From NCBI GenBank assembly GCA_964401385.1, contig CAYNYF010000002.1:29478-93477 (forward strand): a DNA stretch of 64,000 bases. The letters run 5' to 3'. The notes below the pieces were generated by a model. The model was not told where the DNA came from. It made no database searches and saw only the letters and a program-made list of their open reading frames with translations. Source of the stretch: CAYNYF01 sp964401385 (GTDB taxonomy: Bacteria > Planctomycetota > Phycisphaerae > SM23-33). Of the stretch, positions 7,425 through 16,097 are shown one piece after another (positions within the stretch are counted from its first letter, which is position 1; every line of letters starts with the position of its first letter). Made by a program: the position numbers and the translations under genes.

Positions 7425-9323
7425 ATGGTGATGAACCAGCTTGACTTTGACATCGTGGTCATCGGCGGCGGCCACGCCGGGGCGGAGGCCGCCTGGGCGG
7501 CGGCGCGTCTGGGCGTGCGGACGGTGCTGGCGACCATGCGTCGCTCGACCATTGCCCAGATGTCGTGCAACCCGGCCATCGGCGGCGTGGGCAAGGGCCA
7601 GATCGTCCGCGAGATCGACGCCCTCGGCGGACTGATGGGCATCGCCGCCGACGCCACGGCCATGCAGTTCCGCATGCTCAACCGCTCCAGGGGCCCGGCC
7701 GTGTGGGGGCCGCGCTGCCAATCCGACCGGCATGCCTACGCAGCGTTCGTGCAGAAGCTTTTGGCGGGCCTGGAGAACCTGACGATCCTCGAAGGCGAAG
7801 TTACGGATATCGTCACGGAGGACGGCTGCGTCGTCGGGGTAAGAGTGAGCGCCGCCCGGGAGGGAGAGGCCGTCGGGTCCAGCTCCGGGCAAATGGAGCT
7901 TTCCTGTCGGGCCGTGATCCTCACGGCCGGAACGTTCCTGGGAGGCCGGATGCACTGCGGGGACCGGATCTGGCCCGGCGGGCGCTACGGCGAGCCGGCG
8001 GCCGAGACGCTCGGCCGATCGCTGCAAGCCCTGGGCATCCGATTGGGCCGGCTGAAGACCGGAACCTGCCCCCGCGTCGCCAGCGAGAGCATCGACCACG
8101 AGAAATGCACCCGCCAGGACGGAGATGATTCGCCCGTTCCGTTCTCATTCATGAACGATCGGGTGGACCTGTGGCAGATTCCGTGCTGGCTGACCGCCAC
8201 CAATGCCACGATCCATCAAGCCATCCGGGACAACCTCCCGCGGCTGCCGCTGTTTTCCGGGCAGATCCAATCCACCGGGCCGCGTTATTGCCCGTCGCTG
8301 GAGCTGAAGGTGTATCGTTTCGCCGAAAAGGACAGCCACCAGGTATTCCTGGAGCCCGAGGGGCGGCAGACCAACTGGGTGTACCTGAACGGCGTTGCCA
8401 CCTCCGTGCCGGTCGACTTACAGGAGTTCATCGTGCACAACCTGCCCGGTTTGGAGCGGGCCGAGGTGCTTCGCTGGGGCTATGCCATCGAGTACGACTT
8501 CGCCGACCCGACGCAGTTGAGGCCGACGCTGGAGGCCAAGCAGGTAGGGCGGCTGTTCCTTGCCGGCCAGGTCAACGGCACCACCGGCTACGAGGAAGCT
8601 GCCGGACAGGGCCTGATCGCCGCGGTCAACGCCGTGGCCGGGCTGCGCGGCTTGGCGCCGCTGATTTTGCGGCGCGACCAGGCGTATATCGGCGTCATGA
8701 TCGACGATCTGGTCACCAAGGGCGTGGTCGAGCCGTACCGCATGTTCACCAGCCGAGCCGAGCACCGCCTGCTGCTGCGCAGCGACAACGCCGACCGGCG
8801 GCTCACGCCCGTCGGCCGGCAGATCGGGCTGGTGGATGAAGGCCGGTGGGGAAAATTCTCCGCCAAAAGGCAGGCGGCGGGTGAGGCCGAGGAATTGTTC
8901 CACGCCGTCCGCATCGACCGGAAAACTCTCGCCCAAGAGTTGGCCATGCCGGGCGTGGGCGTCGAGCAGCTCCTGGTCGGCGGCCCAGACGGACGGGAGC
9001 CGCGGGCCTCGCGCCGGCTGCGGACGTTGCTTTCCCTCTGGCGCGAGCATCGCGACGCCCTCCAGACGGTTGCCATCGATTGCCGCTACGCCGGCTACGT
9101 CGCCAGGCAGCGCGCCGCGGCCGGCAAGCTGGTGGAGCTGGAGGAGAGGGTGATCCCCGAGCGGCTGGACTACTCGGCCGTGCCGCACCTGCGGGCAGAG
9201 GCCAGGCAGCGTCTGAAGTCCATCCGCCCCAAGACGCTCGGCCAGGCCCTGCGCGTCAGCGGCATCACGCCCGCCGACATCACCGTGCTGATGATTCACT
9301 TGGCCGGGAGAGCCAGAGCCTAA
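7425..9323 (+). CDS. mnmG: tRNA uridine 5-carboxymethylaminomethyl modification enzyme MnmG (GidA)
   Basis: 632 residues, the usual length. With MnmE, this FAD enzyme installs the cmnm5 group on the wobble uridine of some tRNAs. Visible signatures are the FAD-binding VVIGGGHAGAEAA near residues 10-22, CNPAIGGVGKGQIVREID with the conserved catalytic-region cysteine, GTFLGGRMHCGD, RLKTGTCPRV and TSRAEHRLLLRSDNAD. The C-terminal helical domain that contacts MnmE and tRNA (YAGYVARQ through VSGITPADI) is complete. Start ATG at 7425; an ATG two codons later is possible. No mnmE or rsmG is adjacent. It is cytoplasmic. Confidence 0.97.
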   Translation: MVMNQLDFDIVVIGGGHAGAEAAWAAARLGVRTVLATMRRSTIAQMSCNPAIGGVGKGQIVREIDALGGLMGIAADATAMQFRMLNRSRGPAVWGPRCQSDRHAYAAFVQKLLAGLENLTILEGEVTDIVTEDGCVVGVRVSAAREGEAVGSSSGQMELSCRAVILTAGTFLGGRMHCGDRIWPGGRYGEPAAETLGRSLQALGIRLGRLKTGTCPRVASESIDHEKCTRQDGDDSPVPFSFMNDRVDLWQIPCWLTATNATIHQAIRDNLPRLPLFSGQIQSTGPRYCPSLELKVYRFAEKDSHQVFLEPEGRQTNWVYLNGVATSVPVDLQEFIVHNLPGLERAEVLRWGYAIEYDFADPTQLRPTLEAKQVGRLFLAGQVNGTTGYEEAAGQGLIAAVNAVAGLRGLAPLILRRDQAYIGVMIDDLVTKGVVEPYRMFTSRAEHRLLLRSDNADRRLTPVGRQIGLVDEGRWGKFSAKRQAAGEAEELFHAVRIDRKTLAQELAMPGVGVEQLLVGGPDGREPRASRRLRTLLSLWREHRDALQTVAIDCRYAGYVARQRAAAGKLVELEERVIPERLDYSAVPHLRAEARQRLKSIRPKTLGQALRVSGITPADITVLMIHLAGRARA

Positions 9324-9693
9324 CCGGCGCAGTACGACCCTGTGAACATGGGAAATCTGAGGAATCTGCGCGCCCTTTCCCGGCCGACTGAGAGGCAAAG
9401 AATTCCGGCGAAGACCCGCCCGGAATCGAGAAAACGCGCGCACGCCCTGTTACTACGGACACTTACCGGACATTGCGATTTCCAGCAATCATTGAACGGA
9501 TCGGGCATTCCTGACCGATATTCCAACAGCAAGGACGGGATCGAGGGAGCCTGAAGGATCGGGCTCCGGCAGTTGGTACAGGCAGGCCGGCGCGTGGCCC
9601 ATGCACTCCAACACGCACCCAGCGCCAAGGATGGCAGGCGGGTGAATTTTTGCGCCTGCATGTGGCCGCGTCTCCGGTTGATTGGACTGGAAA
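9324..9693. other. 370-base intergenic region, no supported gene
   Basis: Between mnmG and a small FlgM-like gene. Base composition is less GC-rich than the genes. No ORF here has plausible protein features, and no clear sigma70 or sigma28 promoter can be defended. It presumably holds the promoter of the next gene. Confidence 0.5.
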
Positions 9694-9963
9694 ATGGACC
9701 AAGGCAATCGCAAGTCGACTTCGGCCAAGAACGGACGTCGCCCGGCGAAGGCCGGGGCGGCAGGGCGTGGCCCGCGCCGGGCTAAGCGGGCCAAGAAGGC
9801 GGGCGAGCCGGCTGAATGGATCCGCAAGGCGCGAAAGCTGCCTCCCGTCCGGAAGGACCTGGTCCGCCGCGTAAAGGCCGAAATCGCCGCCGGCAAGTAC
9901 GAGACCCCCGAAAAGCTCGAGATAGCGATACAGCAGCTTCTGGACGGTCTAATGCAGGAATGA
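9694..9963 (+). CDS. Small basic protein with FlgM-like C-terminus
   Basis: 89 residues from the ATG at 9694. The N-terminal half is Lys/Arg/Ala/Gly-rich and likely disordered (KSTSAKNGRRPAKAGAAG). The C-terminal half, VRKDLVRRVKAEIAAGKYE followed by TPEKLEIAIQQLL, matches the pattern of the sigma28-binding helix of the anti-sigma factor FlgM: a paired Arg/Val helix, a G-x-Y turn and a second amphipathic helix. If it is FlgM, its partner could be the FliA/WhiG-type sigma factor at 52967. No flagellar genes are nearby, so the assignment rests on the short motif only. No strong SD is seen. Confidence 0.55.
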   Translation: MDQGNRKSTSAKNGRRPAKAGAAGRGPRRAKRAKKAGEPAEWIRKARKLPPVRKDLVRRVKAEIAAGKYETPEKLEIAIQQLLDGLMQE

Positions 9964-10084
9964 CCCCGGCCGAGCAAGGCCGCCAGCGCAAATCGAAGAC
10001 AAGCCCCAAGACGATCTTGCCGATAGTATGGATACCTCCGTCGGGCGCGCCAAGCCCGGCTGGCGCTCGCCAGGGCCTTTGCTC

Positions 10085-10297
10085 ATGAGCGCGAAACGAA
10101 AGGACAGACCCCTCCCAGAGGCCAAGTCGATGAGCCGCCAAGAGCTCGTCGAGGGCATCCTCAGGATGAAGTGCGACTTCCCGCTCGACTTCACCGCCGA
10201 GTACCTCAGCGGCCTGCCGATGGAAAAGCTGCGTCACCTGTACCTGGCCCTGCGCCCACTGACGAACCAACAACAAGGACCGCCCGCCGGCGCGTGA
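10085..10297 (+). CDS. Small conserved-looking hypothetical protein
   Basis: 70 residues starting MSAKRKDRPLPEAKSM. The body SRQELVEGILRMKCDFP followed by LDFTAEYLSGLPMEKLRHLY reads as two or three amphipathic helices. No family is recognised. A longer start at 10028 is possible but adds a low-complexity leader. It lies 121 bases after the FlgM-like gene on the same strand and could share its transcript. Confidence 0.5.
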   Translation: MSAKRKDRPLPEAKSMSRQELVEGILRMKCDFPLDFTAEYLSGLPMEKLRHLYLALRPLTNQQQGPPAGA

Positions 10298-10366
10298 CGG
10301 CCGGTGGGGACGATGCGGGCGCCGGATCGCCAACGGGGGGATTCGCCCGTGAACCAAACGGCCTTT

Positions 10367-11209
10367 TCAGGTCCGCTTTCCCAGTACCGCGATGCCGTAG
10401 CGGTCGGCCGAGGCCAGCGCGTCAGGCTTGTCGAGGATGATCGTCCTGCCGGCCTCGAGGACCAGACAGATGCACCCGGCGGCGCGCAGACGTTTCATCG
10501 TGTCCGGCCCGACGGTGGGCACGTCGAAGCGCATGTCCTGATCGGGCCGGGCGACCTTCACCAGTGTCCAACCGCCGCTGCGGCAGAGCCGGCCGGCACG
10601 GTCGATCATCTCGTCGGTTCCCTCCATCGCCTCGACCGCGATGATGTCGCCTTCCTTGACCGCCAGACACTGGCCGATGTCCAGGTCGGCGCTGCGGCGG
10701 GCGATGCGAAAGCCGAATTCCACGTCCGCCTCCGCCGATCGCGGAACCGCCCGTTTCGTCATCAACCCCTCGCTGGCAAGATGTTCGCGACAGTATTCCA
10801 CGCTGGACATCAGTCTGATGCCCTCCCGTGCCAGCTCGTCGGCCACTGCCAGCAAGACGGCGTTATCGCGCCGGTCGTGCCGCAGCCGTCGGTACCACAA
10901 CCTGGCCGTGCGGAGATCCGGCAGGTACCGCAGGAGCCGAAGCGGCGAATACATGTCCGCTTTCCGCACCCCGCCGGCGAGAATGGCCTCGCGCACCCGG
11001 TGCCGGCGCAGCAGCCCGATCCACCTGCTGATGCGGGCCACGCCCGCCCAGGCGAACTCATCGGCCAGCTCGCGCAGGGTCGAGTCAGCCTGGCCGCGAA
11101 GGCCCACCACGATCAGGGGCCGCGCCGTCCGCCGGACGCCCCGGGCAATCAGCACGGGCAGCCGTCCGCGGCCGGCGATCAGCCCAAGTGGTTCGGCGGT
11201 CTGACTCAC
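10367..11209 (-). CDS. lpxI: UDP-2,3-diacylglucosamine pyrophosphatase LpxI
   Basis: 280 residues, normal for LpxI. The enzyme hydrolyses UDP-2,3-diacylglucosamine to lipid X and UMP in lipid A synthesis, replacing LpxH in many bacteria. Visible features are the N-terminal LGLIAGRGRLPVLIA, the mid-protein ILAGGVRKADMY, and the C-terminal catalytic domain with VKVARPDQDMRFDVPTVG and the late DKPDALASADRYGIAVLG. Its start overlaps the stop of lpxD as ATGA, so the two lipid A enzymes are translationally coupled. Cytoplasmic or peripheral to the inner membrane. Confidence 0.93.
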   Translation of the reverse strand: MSQTAEPLGLIAGRGRLPVLIARGVRRTARPLIVVGLRGQADSTLRELADEFAWAGVARISRWIGLLRRHRVREAILAGGVRKADMYSPLRLLRYLPDLRTARLWYRRLRHDRRDNAVLLAVADELAREGIRLMSSVEYCREHLASEGLMTKRAVPRSAEADVEFGFRIARRSADLDIGQCLAVKEGDIIAVEAMEGTDEMIDRAGRLCRSGGWTLVKVARPDQDMRFDVPTVGPDTMKRLRAAGCICLVLEAGRTIILDKPDALASADRYGIAVLGKRT

Positions 11210-12276
11210 GTGTCCTGCCCGTTGGACGCCTCGCCTTGCGCCTGGAGCTTTGCCACCTCAGCCGACAGCTTCCGCAACTTCTCCCGGAAGGCCGGAAGCT
11301 GGCTCAGCAAAGAATACACCCGCCGGGCCTGGGCCCGCGGAATCGCCGGGGCCCCCATCACGTCCTGGCCGCTGGGAACGTCATCCACGACGCCGGCCTG
11401 AGCGGCCACGCCCACGTTGTCGCCGATGGTCCTGTGCCCGACAACACCGCTCTGTCCGCCGAAGACGCAGTAGTCTCCGATGGTAGTCGAGCCGGCCACG
11501 CCCGACTGGGCCACGAACAGGCAGTGCCGGCCCACCCGGGTGCCGTGCCCGATGGCGACGAGATTGGAGAACTTCGTTCCCGCGGCAATCACGGTTGGGC
11601 CCACAGTGGCCCGGTCGATGGTGCAGCAGGCGCCGATCTCCACATCGTCGCCGATCTCCACCCAGCCGGCGGCGGGAATCTTCTCATGCCGCCCGGCGTG
11701 CGTGGCGTAGCCGAGGCCGTCCTGGCCGACGACGGTGCAGGCGTGAATGGCGACCCGATCGCCCAGAATCGTCCCTTCGTAGAGGACCACGTTGGGATAC
11801 AGCACGCAGTCGCGCCCGATCTTGCAGTCGGCGGCCACGAAAACGCCGGGATACAGCACCGCGCCGTCGCCGATCTCCGCGTTCGCCCTGACCGTGGCGA
11901 ACTGGGCCACCGCGACGTTGGGGCCCAGCCGTGCGGTCGGATCCACCCGGGCCAAGGCGTCCACCCCGCTGAAGGGGTGCTCGCGGAAACCGTATAGAAG
12001 CACCATCGCCTCGCGGAAGGCGAAATACGGATCGTCGCAGCGGATGAGGCTCTGGCCGGGCCCATCGTAGTCGGTCGAGACGATCACCGCGGCCGCGGCG
12101 GTGGTGGACATGAACTTTCTGTACCGGGCGTTGGCCAGGAAGGAAACTTCGTCTTCGCTGGCCTCGGCGAGTCCGTTTGCCCCGCGGACCAGCTTCCCGG
12201 CCTCGCCGGAGAGGCTGCCGCCGAGCCTGTCGGCCAGTTCGCCCAGCGTGATTTCCTTGGCTTTGGCTTTGTCCAT
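11206..12276 (-). CDS. lpxD: UDP-3-O-acylglucosamine N-acyltransferase LpxD
   Basis: 356 residues from the ATG at 12276. LpxD transfers the second (N-linked) acyl chain to UDP-3-O-acyl-glucosamine, the third step of lipid A synthesis. The N-terminal uridine-binding domain (ITLGELADRLGGSLSGE to LYGFREHPFSGV) is followed by a left-handed beta helix of hexapeptide repeats (for example ARLGPNVAVAQFATV, AEIGDGAVLYPG), with the catalytic His likely in VAIGHGTRVG. The C-terminal helix (SQLPAFREKLRKLSAEVAKL) fits the acyl-carrier-protein-contact helix. Upstream in-frame starts exist but add residues that do not resemble LpxD. A lipid A pathway implies a Gram-negative outer membrane. Confidence 0.94.
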   Translation of the reverse strand: MDKAKAKEITLGELADRLGGSLSGEAGKLVRGANGLAEASEDEVSFLANARYRKFMSTTAAAAVIVSTDYDGPGQSLIRCDDPYFAFREAMVLLYGFREHPFSGVDALARVDPTARLGPNVAVAQFATVRANAEIGDGAVLYPGVFVAADCKIGRDCVLYPNVVLYEGTILGDRVAIHACTVVGQDGLGYATHAGRHEKIPAAGWVEIGDDVEIGACCTIDRATVGPTVIAAGTKFSNLVAIGHGTRVGRHCLFVAQSGVAGSTTIGDYCVFGGQSGVVGHRTIGDNVGVAAQAGVVDDVPSGQDVMGAPAIPRAQARRVYSLLSQLPAFREKLRKLSAEVAKLQAQGEASNGQDT

Positions 12277-12588
12277 GGCGAGAGTGAAGGTAATGCCGCC
12301 GGCGGACGGCGTCAAGGACGGTAAGTGTCCGCCAGCGACGGCGCCCGCCGACGGGCGGCTGCGGCGGGATTGTCCGACCCGCACGGCGCCTCGGCATGGT
12401 CGTGGTCCCGGACGGCCTTCGGCCATGGCCTGCGACATATCTACCTGTGGCGAAAGGCCCTGCCGGTGGCAGTCGGCCCGCCGAGCCGTAGTGCAGCGCC
12501 GCCGTCGGCAGGGAACAACTTGTAACCTTTGACGAAATGGGCATTCGCAGTTATGATAGTATCAGAGCCGTGGTTTCTGGAGGCGGAG
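12277..12588. other. 312-base divergent intergenic region
   Basis: Separates lpxD (minus) from the receiver-like gene (plus). Its right part holds a strong plus-strand promoter; no clear minus-strand promoter for lpxD is seen. No ORF in it is supported. Confidence 0.5.
12529..12557 (+). promoter_or_regulatory. Sigma70-like promoter for the receiver-like/GGDEF pair
   Basis: TTGACG at 12529-12534, a 17-base spacer, TATGAT at 12552-12557; both hexamers match consensus at 5 of 6. Transcription would begin near 12564, which excludes the in-frame TTG at 12529 and ATG at 12553 as starts and points to the GTG at 12589. Confidence 0.75.
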
Positions 12589-13041
12589 GTGAACCCATCC
12601 CGGCAAAAGCGTGTCGTGGCACTTATTGGTCCGGGTGCGCACCAGCCGGAGCTGCCTGATGCGGTCGAGGGGGTCTGCTGCACCAGCGGGTACGAGGCCG
12701 CGGCCGAGCTGCTGGTCGCTCCCGCTTCGGCGCTGCTGGTGGACCTGGGTCGAATCACCCGGTCTCACGTGCGCCTGCTGGACATCGCCGGGCGGGTGGG
12801 CGTGCCCGTTGTGGCGTTCGGGGCCATCTCGGCCACCCTCAACGGAGCGACGCTGGCAACGGTGCGACTGGTCAGCGCCGAGAACGTATCCGCGGCGCTT
12901 GCGGAGGTCCTCTCGGCTGCCGGCGTGTACGAGCCGTCCGAGCGGGACCTGGCCGACCGACCGACTCCGGCCGGGCCGCAGCCGCCCGCCGAGCGGCTCA
13001 CGCGGGCCGAACTGGACGCCCTGATCGAGGAGAATCAGTGA
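12589..13041 (+). CDS. Receiver-like signalling protein of unknown partner
   Basis: 150 residues from the GTG at 12589, chosen because GGAGG lies 5 bases upstream and the promoter runs through the earlier candidate starts. The first 110 residues alternate strands and helices like a response-regulator receiver (VVALIGPG, ALLVDLGRI with an Asp near residue 52, VPVVAFGAI, TVRLVSAENV). The acidic pocket at the first strand and the conserved Lys near the fifth are not evident, so it may be a pseudo-receiver. It ends with RLTRAELDALIEENQ, a short acidic helix that may be a docking tail. Its stop overlaps the start of the GGDEF gene as GTGA, so the two are coupled and probably act together. Confidence 0.65.
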   Translation: MNPSRQKRVVALIGPGAHQPELPDAVEGVCCTSGYEAAAELLVAPASALLVDLGRITRSHVRLLDIAGRVGVPVVAFGAISATLNGATLATVRLVSAENVSAALAEVLSAAGVYEPSERDLADRPTPAGPQPPAERLTRAELDALIEENQ

Positions 13042-14279
13042 ACCAGGGCGACGAGAAAACCTTGCTGCTCTCAGATAAGCATGTGGCCGCCGAGCTGGCG
13101 TCGCTGATGCCCTCGGAGGACTTCGTGCACCGGGCCGACGCCTATGACGCCCTGGAGGAGCTCGCCCGCAGGGGGTATCGAGCGGTGATCCTTACCCACC
13201 CGTATCCGGAATTCGCCGCCCTGGTTCAGGCGATTCGCCGCCTCCAGCCGGCCGCGGCGACCTTTGCGATGTGCTCGCCGGGCGGCGAGGCCAACCTGCG
13301 CCTCCTGGGCTTGAAGGAACTGGACGATTATTTCATCTACCCGCCTTCCAGGGCCGAACTCGAACGGGCCCTGCACCCCGGTCGGCCGGGCGTGCCGCCG
13401 GCCGGGGCCGCCCCCGAGCGGGCCGACCTGGCCCCGCAGGAAATCGTGCAGTTGGTTGAAGCGGCTAACTCCGTGGCCGACCTTGCCGAACAGGTTCAGC
13501 GGCTGGTGGGCAAATGGACCGGCCTGAACGTCCGCTGGGCCGGCGCGAACGAAGACCCCGGCGGCGGCGAGGAGCTCCTGCTGCTCGATGGTGATCCACC
13601 GTCGGTCCTGGTTACCGACAAGCCGGGTCAACTGGCGCCCGGGCTGCGGAGGAAACTTCAGACGCTGCAAATCCTCCTCGGACCCGTGGCCGGACAGGCC
13701 CGCCGGACCGAGACACTCCACCGGCTAGCCATTACCGATTACCTCACCGGTGCCTACAACCGGCGGTACTTCTACCGCTTCACGGATCAACTGCTGGGGC
13801 GGGCACAGTCCCAGCGGTCGCGGGTGACGCTGCTGCTGTTCGACATCGACGACTTCAAGCGCTACAACGACGCCTACAGCCATGCCGCCGGCGATCAGAT
13901 CCTCCGGGAGGCGACCGCGCTGATGAGGCAGGTCACCCGGGAGCACGACATCGTCGCCCGCATCGGGGGCGACGAGTTCGCCGTCCTGTTCTGGGACGCC
14001 GAGCCCCCTCGCCGGCCCGACAGCCAGCATCCGCAGGAGGCCTTCGCCCTGGCCGGCCGGTTCGTGGATGCCCTGGCCAAACACGAGTTCGACTCCCTTG
14101 GCCCCGAGGCAAAGGGCGTGCTGACGATCTCCGGCGGGCTGGCAACGTTCCCCTGGGACGGGAACACTTGCCGGGAACTGCTGCGACACGCCGACGGGGC
14201 CCTCCACCAGGCCAAGGAGTCGGGCAAGAACGCCATCTACCTGGTCGGGCGGGGGCCGATCAATCAGGCTCTGCAATAG
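13038..14279 (+). CDS. GGDEF diguanylate cyclase with degenerate receiver-like N-terminus
   Basis: 413 residues from a GTG start that overlaps the upstream gene. Residues 1-110 resemble a receiver domain lacking the phospho-acceptor Asp (RAVILTHPYPE where VLLD would be expected). Residues about 130-215 are a possible linker or GAF-like sensor. Residues about 228-405 form the GGDEF domain: DYLTGAYNRRYF, LLLFDIDDFKRYND, the active site GGDEF at 310-314, and an inhibitory I-site RxxD (REHD, 301-304) exactly five residues before it. The enzyme should make cyclic di-GMP from two GTP and be feedback-inhibited. There are no membrane segments. Its coupling to a second receiver-like protein suggests a small regulatory module. 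Confidence 0.88.
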   Translation: MNQGDEKTLLLSDKHVAAELASLMPSEDFVHRADAYDALEELARRGYRAVILTHPYPEFAALVQAIRRLQPAAATFAMCSPGGEANLRLLGLKELDDYFIYPPSRAELERALHPGRPGVPPAGAAPERADLAPQEIVQLVEAANSVADLAEQVQRLVGKWTGLNVRWAGANEDPGGGEELLLLDGDPPSVLVTDKPGQLAPGLRRKLQTLQILLGPVAGQARRTETLHRLAITDYLTGAYNRRYFYRFTDQLLGRAQSQRSRVTLLLFDIDDFKRYNDAYSHAAGDQILREATALMRQVTREHDIVARIGGDEFAVLFWDAEPPRRPDSQHPQEAFALAGRFVDALAKHEFDSLGPEAKGVLTISGGLATFPWDGNTCRELLRHADGALHQAKESGKNAIYLVGRGPINQALQ

Positions 14280-14352
14280 TAGGCCCGCCTGGAGAAAGCA
14301 TAGCGGCCGGCCCGGACGATGGCACGGGCGGCCATGCGGGGCAACCGGCCTG

Positions 14353-15330
14353 CTAGCGACTGTCCTCGAAGTGCCGCCAGACCTTTATCGCGTAGGAGGC
14401 GAAGTACGCCCCGTCGTCAGCGATCGCGCCCGGCTGGGTCAGGCAGTTGGCCGCAACGGTCCCGTCGTCGCGCAGAGTCCGGACCGCGCCGTTACCGTAC
14501 AAGACGTTGAACTTCTCGGCGTGGCACCATCCGGCGCGGACCTCGTAGGCGATCAGGCCCGTCTTGGGCACGGGCGGCTTGGAGTAATCCTGATACCAGA
14601 ACGTATCCGCCATGACCGGCACGTCCACCCAGTTGACCGTGCGCGCCTGGTCGGTGTCAGGATCGATCTCGCGATAACTGACGTCCGTCCGCAGGTACGG
14701 CACGGTCACCAGGTCCTTGCCGACGGGAAATGGAAAGCCGCTACCCGCTTCTATGTAGATCCCCAGCAGGCCGAGGCCGCTCCAGTTGGCCAGCTTGGGC
14801 ACCTGGTCGAAGATGTCTTCGCTGTAGAGCATGCGCAGGCAATAGGTGCTGAACTTGGAACTGTAGGGAAAGTAACTTTTCGTCGGGTCGTCGGGCGAGC
14901 ATTCGGCTCCCGGACAGATCAAGTGTCTCCGCGCAACCAGCCCGTCGGCCACGAGCCGTCCGAGATTGACGTTTTCCACGGCGTGCCGGGAGAAACAGTC
15001 CGGATCGCCGCTTTGACTCATCCCGCCCCAGTGCCCGCTGAGCGGGAGATTGCCCAAGTAGTCGCTGAAGGCAAAGCCGGGAAGCCGGTTCCGACGGCTG
15101 GCAGTGTAATGGTTCAGTCCGACGGACACGGCTCGCATCTGGACGGCGCAGGCCGCCAGCCTGGCTTGCGCCTTGACCTCCGAAAGCGACGGGAGCAGCA
15201 CCGCCACCAGCAGCGCGATCACGGTCAGGACGACCAGCAGCTCGATGAGGGTGAAACCGAGGCGCCGGCAACCGGCCGTATCCTGGACTACGGACCTCGC
15301 CGGCGCCTGAAATGACCGTCGGCCAAACAC
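14353..15330 (-). CDS. Prepilin-type N-terminal cleavage/methylation protein
   Basis: 325 residues from a GTG start. After a 26-residue basic leader comes the prepilin peptidase site and hydrophobic helix GFTLIELLVVLTVIALLVAV, then a long exported domain. Near the C-terminus HAEKFNVLYGNGAV has a His nine residues before NG, matching the H-x9-DG motif of the large planctomycete prepilin-like families except that Asp is replaced by Asn. Such proteins are pseudopilin-like or surface proteins cleaved by PilD-type peptidase; individual roles are unknown. It stands alone on the minus strand. Confidence 0.85.
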   Translation of the reverse strand: MFGRRSFQAPARSVVQDTAGCRRLGFTLIELLVVLTVIALLVAVLLPSLSEVKAQARLAACAVQMRAVSVGLNHYTASRRNRLPGFAFSDYLGNLPLSGHWGGMSQSGDPDCFSRHAVENVNLGRLVADGLVARRHLICPGAECSPDDPTKSYFPYSSKFSTYCLRMLYSEDIFDQVPKLANWSGLGLLGIYIEAGSGFPFPVGKDLVTVPYLRTDVSYREIDPDTDQARTVNWVDVPVMADTFWYQDYSKPPVPKTGLIAYEVRAGWCHAEKFNVLYGNGAVRTLRDDGTVAANCLTQPGAIADDGAYFASYAIKVWRHFEDSR

Positions 15331-15507
15331 CCTAGATCACGCCTTTCAGAATTGCAGACCCCTGTAGGATCAGGTGCTGCGTCGGTGGTGTCAACATTAT
15401 GTCACCCTAAATCGCCGCCGTTGGCGCAAAGCTTGTGTGTGATGGCGTTTTCGCCGCTCTCGGCGGCCGTGATTGCCGGGCGCGACAAAACTCGGGATGA
15501 GTTCAAT

Positions 15508-15547
15508 CCGCCAGGCAGTTGACTGGCGGGCCTCCGGCCGCTATCTT
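15508..15547 (+). promoter_or_regulatory. Promoter with an overlapping dyad upstream of the STAS gene
   Basis: TTGACT at 15519-15524, 17 bases, TATCTT at 15542-15547. A perfect inverted repeat CCGCCAG (15508-15514) / CTGGCGG (15523-15529) spans the -35 box, a position that would let a bound protein block polymerase. Confidence 0.5.
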
Positions 15548-15582
15548 GTTAGTCAGTCCTCCAGCAACAGGAACGAAAGCGC

Positions 15583-15933
15583 ATGACGATTCAGAATTGG
15601 TCAGACGAAATTATTGTTGCCGAGATGGCCGACGACCCTCAGTTTGCCGACGAGATGGCGGCTCTGGCGGAGATGCTTGCCGGAAAGGGCGCCAACGTCG
15701 TGCTGAACCTGGGAGCTGTCAGTTTCATCAACTCATCGAGCATTTCCAGGCTGCTTCGCCTGCGAAAGCAGATGCTCGCCAGCGGCAAGCGACTGATCAT
15801 TTGCGGCGTCAATGACCAGGTCGGGGGCGTCTTCGTGGTGACGGGACTGGACAATATCTTTGAGTTCACCAAGGACGTGGCGACCGCCCTGACGAAGTTG
15901 CAGCTCGCCCAGGGCCAAGCGACCACGAGTTGA
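15583..15933 (+). CDS. STAS-domain protein (anti-sigma factor antagonist type)
   Basis: 116 residues, a single STAS domain. The hallmark strand and loop VVLNLGAVSFINSSSISRLL matches the SpoIIAA/RsbV region where a Ser is phosphorylated by a partner kinase; here a run of three serines occupies that place. The second half GKRLIICGVNDQVGGVF then GLDNIFEF completes the fold. Such proteins usually bind an anti-sigma kinase or act in stressosome-like or phosphatase-regulated switches. No kinase or phosphatase gene is adjacent, so its partner lies elsewhere. It has its own promoter and a cytoplasmic composition. Confidence 0.87.
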   Translation: MTIQNWSDEIIVAEMADDPQFADEMAALAEMLAGKGANVVLNLGAVSFINSSSISRLLRLRKQMLASGKRLIICGVNDQVGGVFVVTGLDNIFEFTKDVATALTKLQLAQGQATTS

Positions 15934-16022
15934 TGGCGGCACGGCCGGTGAGTCGGCGCCAAAGGCGGCCTCGGGCCCGATCCGGCTGGCCGATGTCCTC
16001 GCTGCTGGCGGCTCATTTAGGC

Positions 16023-16050
16023 TTGCATCGGACGCGCCGGGGGCTATAAT
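16023..16050 (+). promoter_or_regulatory. Promoter of rpsU
   Basis: A perfect TATAAT at 16045-16050, preceded at 16 bases by a weak -35, TTGCAT at 16023-16028. The rpsU start lies 47 bases downstream. Confidence 0.6.
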
Positions 16051-16097
16051 TCTGCTTTTCGGGCGGTTAGCCAAGAGAAAGGAACCGTGGATTTAGC

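Noticed and set aside
5645..7681. A 678-residue minus-strand frame over paralogue 3 and the start of mnmG
   Set aside because: High-GC third-position shadow; it crosses two real genes on the other strand.
9480..9540. A sigma28-like promoter (CCGATATT) before the FlgM-like gene
   Set aside because: The -35 half and spacing do not fit well enough.
9455..12330. A 13-base string CGGACACTTACCG shared by two intergenic regions
   Set aside because: Such matches are expected by chance in a window this long.
12529..12557. Earlier start codons (TTG 12529, ATG 12553) for the receiver-like gene
   Set aside because: They lie in the -35 and -10 boxes of a well-matched promoter; the GTG at 12589 has a good SD.
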